From positions 124,001-188,000 of the forward strand of contig JAFKAC010000052.1 of NCBI GenBank assembly GCA_025766275.1: 64,000 bases of DNA, read 5' to 3'. Numbering within the stretch: the first letter of the stretch is position 1; each line of letters begins with the position of its first letter. Positions 59,670 to 64,000 of the stretch are shown here, piece by piece. Below the pieces are notes generated by a model that had not been told where the DNA came from, did no database searches, and was given only the letters and a program-made list of their open reading frames with translations. The position numbers were made by a program, and so were the translations under genes. Source of the stretch: Lactarius indigo (taxonomy: Eukaryota > Basidiomycota > Agaricomycetes > Russulales > Russulaceae).

Positions 59670-60030
59670 CATCACTGCATCACTAGTCGACTGTGATTGG
59701 TCTGAACCTGTTTTGTCAACACAGCTACGGCATTGCGCCCTTATCCTTCAAGTTCTGGCCCCCGTTTTCAAGGAGATCTCTATACTCAGCCGGGGGAAAT
59801 AAGGCCGGAACGTTCCGTTACTCATGTCAGATGAAAGCGCACAGGATTAAGGTAAACCCCGCTGCCATGGGGCGCCCTGATTTTACCTTATTGTGGGCTG
59901 CACTTGAGCTTGAACCCCATTTTCCCCCTCACTCTATAACCATCAGTCCAGCTCGCTCTAGTGGATATCGCGATGCCCAGACGCACAAAGCGCAGGAGTG
60001 ACCCAGAACAAGGAGAACAACTACCTCTTG
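59670..60030. repeat. 5'-flank repeat, unit 5
   Basis: Partner of 55070-55442 (promoter and exon 1 region). Confidence 0.8.
59934..59939 (+). promoter_or_regulatory. CTATAA core promoter, DUF6535 copy 5
   Basis: CCCCCTCACTCTATAACCATC, 39 nt before the exon 1 ATG. Confidence 0.6.
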
Positions 60031-62780
60031 GTGAGTCCTAGATCGTCTCTTCCGACAAGTTATTGATGGTCCAAAAGATGACTTAGAGGAAGAGGCGCGG
60101 CCTAAGACTCCTGGTGCGTATCTTGTATCGTCGAGTACGTGGAGATCTGACGAGCGGGTGACATGTTGTAGATTCAGGAGAGAGTGCGATGAAAAATTCG
60201 TCGGATGGCGAGCGCAAGGATGGATCCAAAAAGCAAAGAAAAAAAAAGGATTTCGATGACGGTGCCAATGCCCTCTGGTCCCTTTACAGCAAAGAGGCCC
60301 AAACCCACGACGAAGCTCTGTTCCATGGCATATTAGCGGAAATGGATGGTGTTCCTACATTTGTGCGTCTATCTCCCCGTGTCCGACACAGACCGTGAAT
60401 CCCAACTGCATTTCCACAGGCCGGCTTGTTTGCTGCCGTTCTCACTTCCTTCCTCGTCGACAGTCTTAAGAATTTACAAGTGGACCCCGCACAACAATCG
60501 GTGTACTATCAGCAACAATCGATTGCTATGCTCGCCCAGATCTCACAGCAAATCGCATCCATCGCCCCGCAGGTCTCTATCTCATCTACTCCCCCACCAC
60601 CTTACCCGGCATTCAAGACATCGAGTACAGCCCTCCAAGTGAACTTTGCGTGGCTGCTTGGTCTTGTGCTCAGTCTGTGTGCAGCGCTTCTTGCGACTTT
60701 CGTTCAACAGCGGGTCCGATCCTATATGGAGGCCTTGCAGCAGTATGATCATCCTCTGAAGCGAGCGCGATTTCGACAATTCTTTTTCCAAGGCTCCTGG
60801 TCAACGCGATCAGCGGCAAGAGCAGTCCCTTTGTTGATTCGGACCTCGCTTCTCCTATTTTTTTTCGGCCTGATCATTTCCGTCATCAATGTCGACACTT
60901 CTATCGGCGTCACCACGACCATTTTCATTTGCGTCTACGGATCGCTCTCCCTGTATAGCACGTTTGCGTCTCTCCGGCACCCGGAGTTACTATACCAGTC
61001 CCCGTTCCCGGATACGCTAGCATTGATTTTACGGATGCTCGTGCTATCCTGCTTCGGTCGCCGCTCTCCCTCCAAAGAGTTTGCGATATTCAAAGCACGT
61101 CAAGAACAGGTGGTGATGGAGGAGCCCGATGGACGCAAAGACCGTGACGTGCGTGCCATCCTATGGTTGATCGATAGGAAAGCGGCAAACGCCGAGATGG
61201 AACCGCTCGTGTTGGCGATCCCTGGCTCTTTCAACACCAGATGGGGCCAAGATGTTTGGAAAGGGGTCACGTGCGGCACGTCAAAGCCTCCGACGGGTCC
61301 TCCACTTACTGGTCTTCAAGTCTCCTCTACCCCTTATCCCCCACATTCGCGAGAAGGAACCACCATTGACAAAATTTCTCGATCCTTGGGATACCTTTTC
61401 GAGACCTGCAACCATCACAGTTATTTCGAAAACGAAGAGGCAAGACATAGGCGCATGCGCGCTTGCGTTGAGGCCGCGGCGGAGCTCATATGCCGTATCG
61501 ACTATCGACTCGACTGGTTTGGAGAAGTCGCCAAGGTGCTCAGCGAAATCGGCCATATTGAAAACGTCAATTCACCGACAATCACATCCGATACATCTTT
61601 CGTTATACGCTGGACGTGCCTCTCACTCATGGATGTTCAGCGGATACTCGGTAGAAGCCGGCTGCAGGTGCTCGCTGGGTACGCGGTGAACAGACAATTG
61701 GAATACGGACCACCAGACGAGGCGGGACGAGAAGGCACTCAGAGGATCGACGAATCTCTCCGGACAGCATGGGAATGCGTTGAGGACCTACGTCAAGCGT
61801 TCGAGCCCTGGTCCCAGGAGGGCGCCAAAAAGCAAGCCGAAGAGATCTTACGAAACCATGAACAACAAATTTCGGAGCTGGAACGCATTCAAGTCGAAAC
61901 CGATCACATGAAAAACCTCGACCAGGAGATCTCTGTTTATCAAGACGCGATAGATAACGCTACTTACGGGTTGATTCGCCAACTTCCCGGTGTATCATTC
62001 GATGAGCCCCACCGATCCTCTCCCTCACTGATCAACGATATTTTCAACACGCCAGTCACAGGTAGTGCCCCACTTACCACGCAGTTGATATTCCCGGGAC
62101 AACAGCTTAAAGCGTTGGCGAGGCTTGGCCGAAAGCTTCGTGAAGTCCTGGATGGTCAGGTTGCCGAGGGGCACGAGGAAGTGGTTGAGAGCCTGAAATC
62201 CGTCGATAAAGTCCCTGCTTCATTGCGTCGACCTAATGGCTTGGTGAGACGGCAACTGTGGCGTCTGCAAGATCTACGCGACGGCGGTGGTCTTGGATTT
62301 ACGGCCGAGCTTTTCTTCCTCTCCCTTCAGCGACTTTTATCGATATCTCCGTTCCACGAATCGAATAGCGTCTTCTACTCCGGCACCTTCAACATCATCA
62401 AGTCCCACTGGGAGAAGAGCAAGGAATCTCTCGCGACGCACTGTCTCCTGCTTAATATCATTTGCGACCTCATTATCCCGGGTCGTGGGACCTTCTCGGA
62501 TTATTCATACCCGGAGTCCATCACGACAGCGCTCGTCAACATGGTAGGTGATTTGCTTCGAGAACATGAGGGTCCGGATGGGGATATCCGCGAGGCTGTG
62601 GGGGAAATTGAGAGTGCCAGCGCCGACGAAGATACCCGCGATGGTGTACGAGAAATCCAGGACGCTGATCCGATCTGGATGGACAGGATGGAACTGCGGC
62701 GCAGGGCATTGGAGGCATTTCCACAATTCCGTAGTAACCCACAGCATCTCTCACCCGTTGTTACAGCTTCCATAGACTAG
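59973..62780 (+). CDS. DUF6535 membrane protein, copy 5
   Basis: Exons 59973-60030, 60172-60362 and 60420-62780 total 2610 nt (869 aa), with no lesion. Exon 1 encodes MPRRTKRRSDPEQGEQLPL. Exon 2 has an extra Lys-rich insertion (SKKQRKKKD) before FDDGANALWSLYSKEAQTHD. The helices differ most from the other copies (WLLGLVLSLCAALLATFV, TSLLLFFFGLIISVI, FICVYGSLSLYSTFASL). The cytoplasmic parts are conserved: YDHPLKRARFRQFFF, LAIPGSFNTRW, NHEQQISELERIQVE and RRQLWRLQDLRDGGGLGF. The C-terminal acidic stretch (EIESASADEDTRDGVREI) resembles copies 2 and 4. Function unknown. Confidence 0.88.
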
Positions 62781-63131
62781 TAGAGGTACGAGTTTCCTTC
62801 TGTACAACTGTGGACTAGGAACACATGTAATGATCACTACACCTTGCGATTGCCAAGTCCATGCCTAACTCACCTAACTCAGTACGTGCTGAATAGGGAG
62901 ATAGCTATCTCAAGTCATGCGTAGATAGGGACATAGGATGGTCTGCGGCAAAGATGCTCGGATAGCGCGACGTTGCAGCTCTTCAATAATACCAGCCAAT
63001 CTCAGTATAAACGTATTTTCATGTTGGCACAGCAGTACAATGCTCATCAAGTCTCACACACGCCAACCTAAACTAAGTCCAGGCCGAACCAGCGAACCAA
63101 CACCGTTCGCGCGCCGCACGTAATCCGCTCC
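62781..63131. other. 3' flank of copy 5
   Basis: Shared 3' flank (AGGTACGAGTTTCCTTCTGT, ACAACTGTGGACTAGGA) also found after copies 3 and 4. No gene. Confidence 0.5.
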
Positions 63132-64000
63132 TCAAGTCAGAAGAAGCGTCACAACACCCTCAAGGAGCACGCCGGGTACCGTGGTGTACACCATTCCTTC
63201 CCTGGCGTCCGCCGCGCAATTGCCGCTACCACTGGACGATGTGTTAGATGACGCCGCTACAACCTGTGGGCCAAGCCATGGCACAGTCTTTCTCTGCACG
63301 GTCAGGTTGACGGGTGTGGGAGGATTGGCGGCAAGAAAGCTGGTGTCAGCGCCTGATGCGACCAAAACGAGACAGCCGCCCGCACTGACAGCAGACGTGT
63401 TTGGCACAGTGACGGGCACGTAGTACTGCACGTTGAGCGGGCCCGGTATCGTGCCAGCGATGTTCGTCAGCGGGATGTTGGCAAGGGAGACGTCGAGCCT
63501 GTTGCATTGGCAACGAAGGAGTAGATGATGGAGAGTGGGGCGGACGTTAGTAGCTTTAGGGGAAATGTGTGATCGGTGGATGTACTTGTTCGTGTTGCCG
63601 CCGCCAAGCGACCCGAGAGCCTAGTTTGCCTCCACGGTAGAGAGTGAGGAGTAGCGCGTGTAGTAGATCGAGTCGACGGTGCAGCAAGCACTCTCAAGGG
63701 CAGCAAGAGTAGAGAGAAGATGAGTTGTTGACGATTTGTCTCTCAGTTTTGTCAAAAGTAAGGAGGATCAGAATACGGCGTTGTTGAAGTTGGCGTTATT
63801 GAGTAGTGTAATGGGGCGAGTCAGTAATAGACCCATTGGCCCGCAAAGTCATTGGTGGTATCATGGCCATCGTTGACCATATTCGGTGTCACGAACAGCC
63901 ACTAACTTGAAGGGACGTGATGTCAGGGGCAAAGTCGTTGAAGTTGCGATGAAGCGCAAAGCGGGAGGTGGCCGAATTATAGAAAATGGTACGGTTGTGC
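63132..64000 (-). pseudogene. Acid phosphatase 3'-part, copy P5, runs off the window
   Basis: The last exon is open from LDVSLANIPLTNIAGTI through NVQYYVPVTVPNTSAV, PPTPVNLTVQ and SSNTSSSGSGN to the tail GVLLEGVVTLLLT (stop at about 63132). Just upstream, about 10 nt (the TGYTN codons) are deleted, which breaks the frame after FVANATG. Farther up, FDKTERQIVNNSSSL and a stop replace FDENETxxxNNRI. At the window edge TIFYNSATSRFALHRNFNDF is readable, so more of the phosphatase may lie beyond 64000. Confidence 0.68.

Overview
The window looks like nuclear DNA of a filamentous basidiomycete, most likely an Agaricomycete. Genes are split by many short (about 45-110 nt) GT-AG introns. Several families present are characteristic of that class: DUF6535 and DUF6533 membrane proteins, expanded G-alpha-like proteins, F-box proteins and multi-copy P450s. 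I see no rRNA, CRISPR array or bacterial-style operon. All identifications come from recalled family motifs and hand-built exon models; no search was run.

Region 1 (1-23 kb) mixes a few intact genes with duplicated debris. A cytochrome b561 gene (1335-2224), a DUF6533-type membrane protein (about 13.3-15.2 kb), a Gbp2/Hrb1-like three-RRM protein (18474-21012, minus) and a serine/proline-rich protein (21252-21944, minus) appear intact. Around them lie two diverged copies of a 2.1-kb segment encoding a G-alpha-like protein that has lost all its nucleotide-binding motifs (4.05-5.7 and 8.4-9.9 kb). There are also two wrecked Sec18/NSF pieces (6.3-7.2 kb plus strand; 15.6-16.4 kb minus strand) and one long and one short Yae1-like remnant.

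Region 2 (23.8-38.1 kb) is a candidate secondary-metabolism locus. It holds P450 A1 (plus), P450 B (minus), a UbiA-type prenyltransferase (minus) and P450 A2 (plus). A1 and A2 are full-length paralogs (507 and 506 aa models) with matching promoters. Together the four genes could prenylate and then repeatedly oxidise an aromatic or similar acceptor. No polyketide synthase or other core enzyme is in the window. An F-box gene with a C-terminal frameshift follows (38.6-40.2 kb).

Region 3 (40.6-64 kb) is a tandem array of DUF6535 membrane-protein genes, all on the plus strand. Copies 2, 3 and 5 are complete (878, 902 and 869 aa models). Each begins with a tiny first exon (MPRR/MPRP...) preceded by a shared CTATAA promoter. 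Copy 4 is broken by a stop and a frameshift, copy 1 is a deleted remnant, and smaller scraps lie between. Tail-to-tail with the units, on the minus strand, are decayed 3' ends of a fungal acid phosphatase (PF04185-type) gene. One interval also holds an almost complete RRS1 (ribosome biogenesis) gene with one frameshift and one nonsense codon. The array therefore appears to have grown by repeated duplication of a block that carried neighbouring housekeeping-gene pieces with it.
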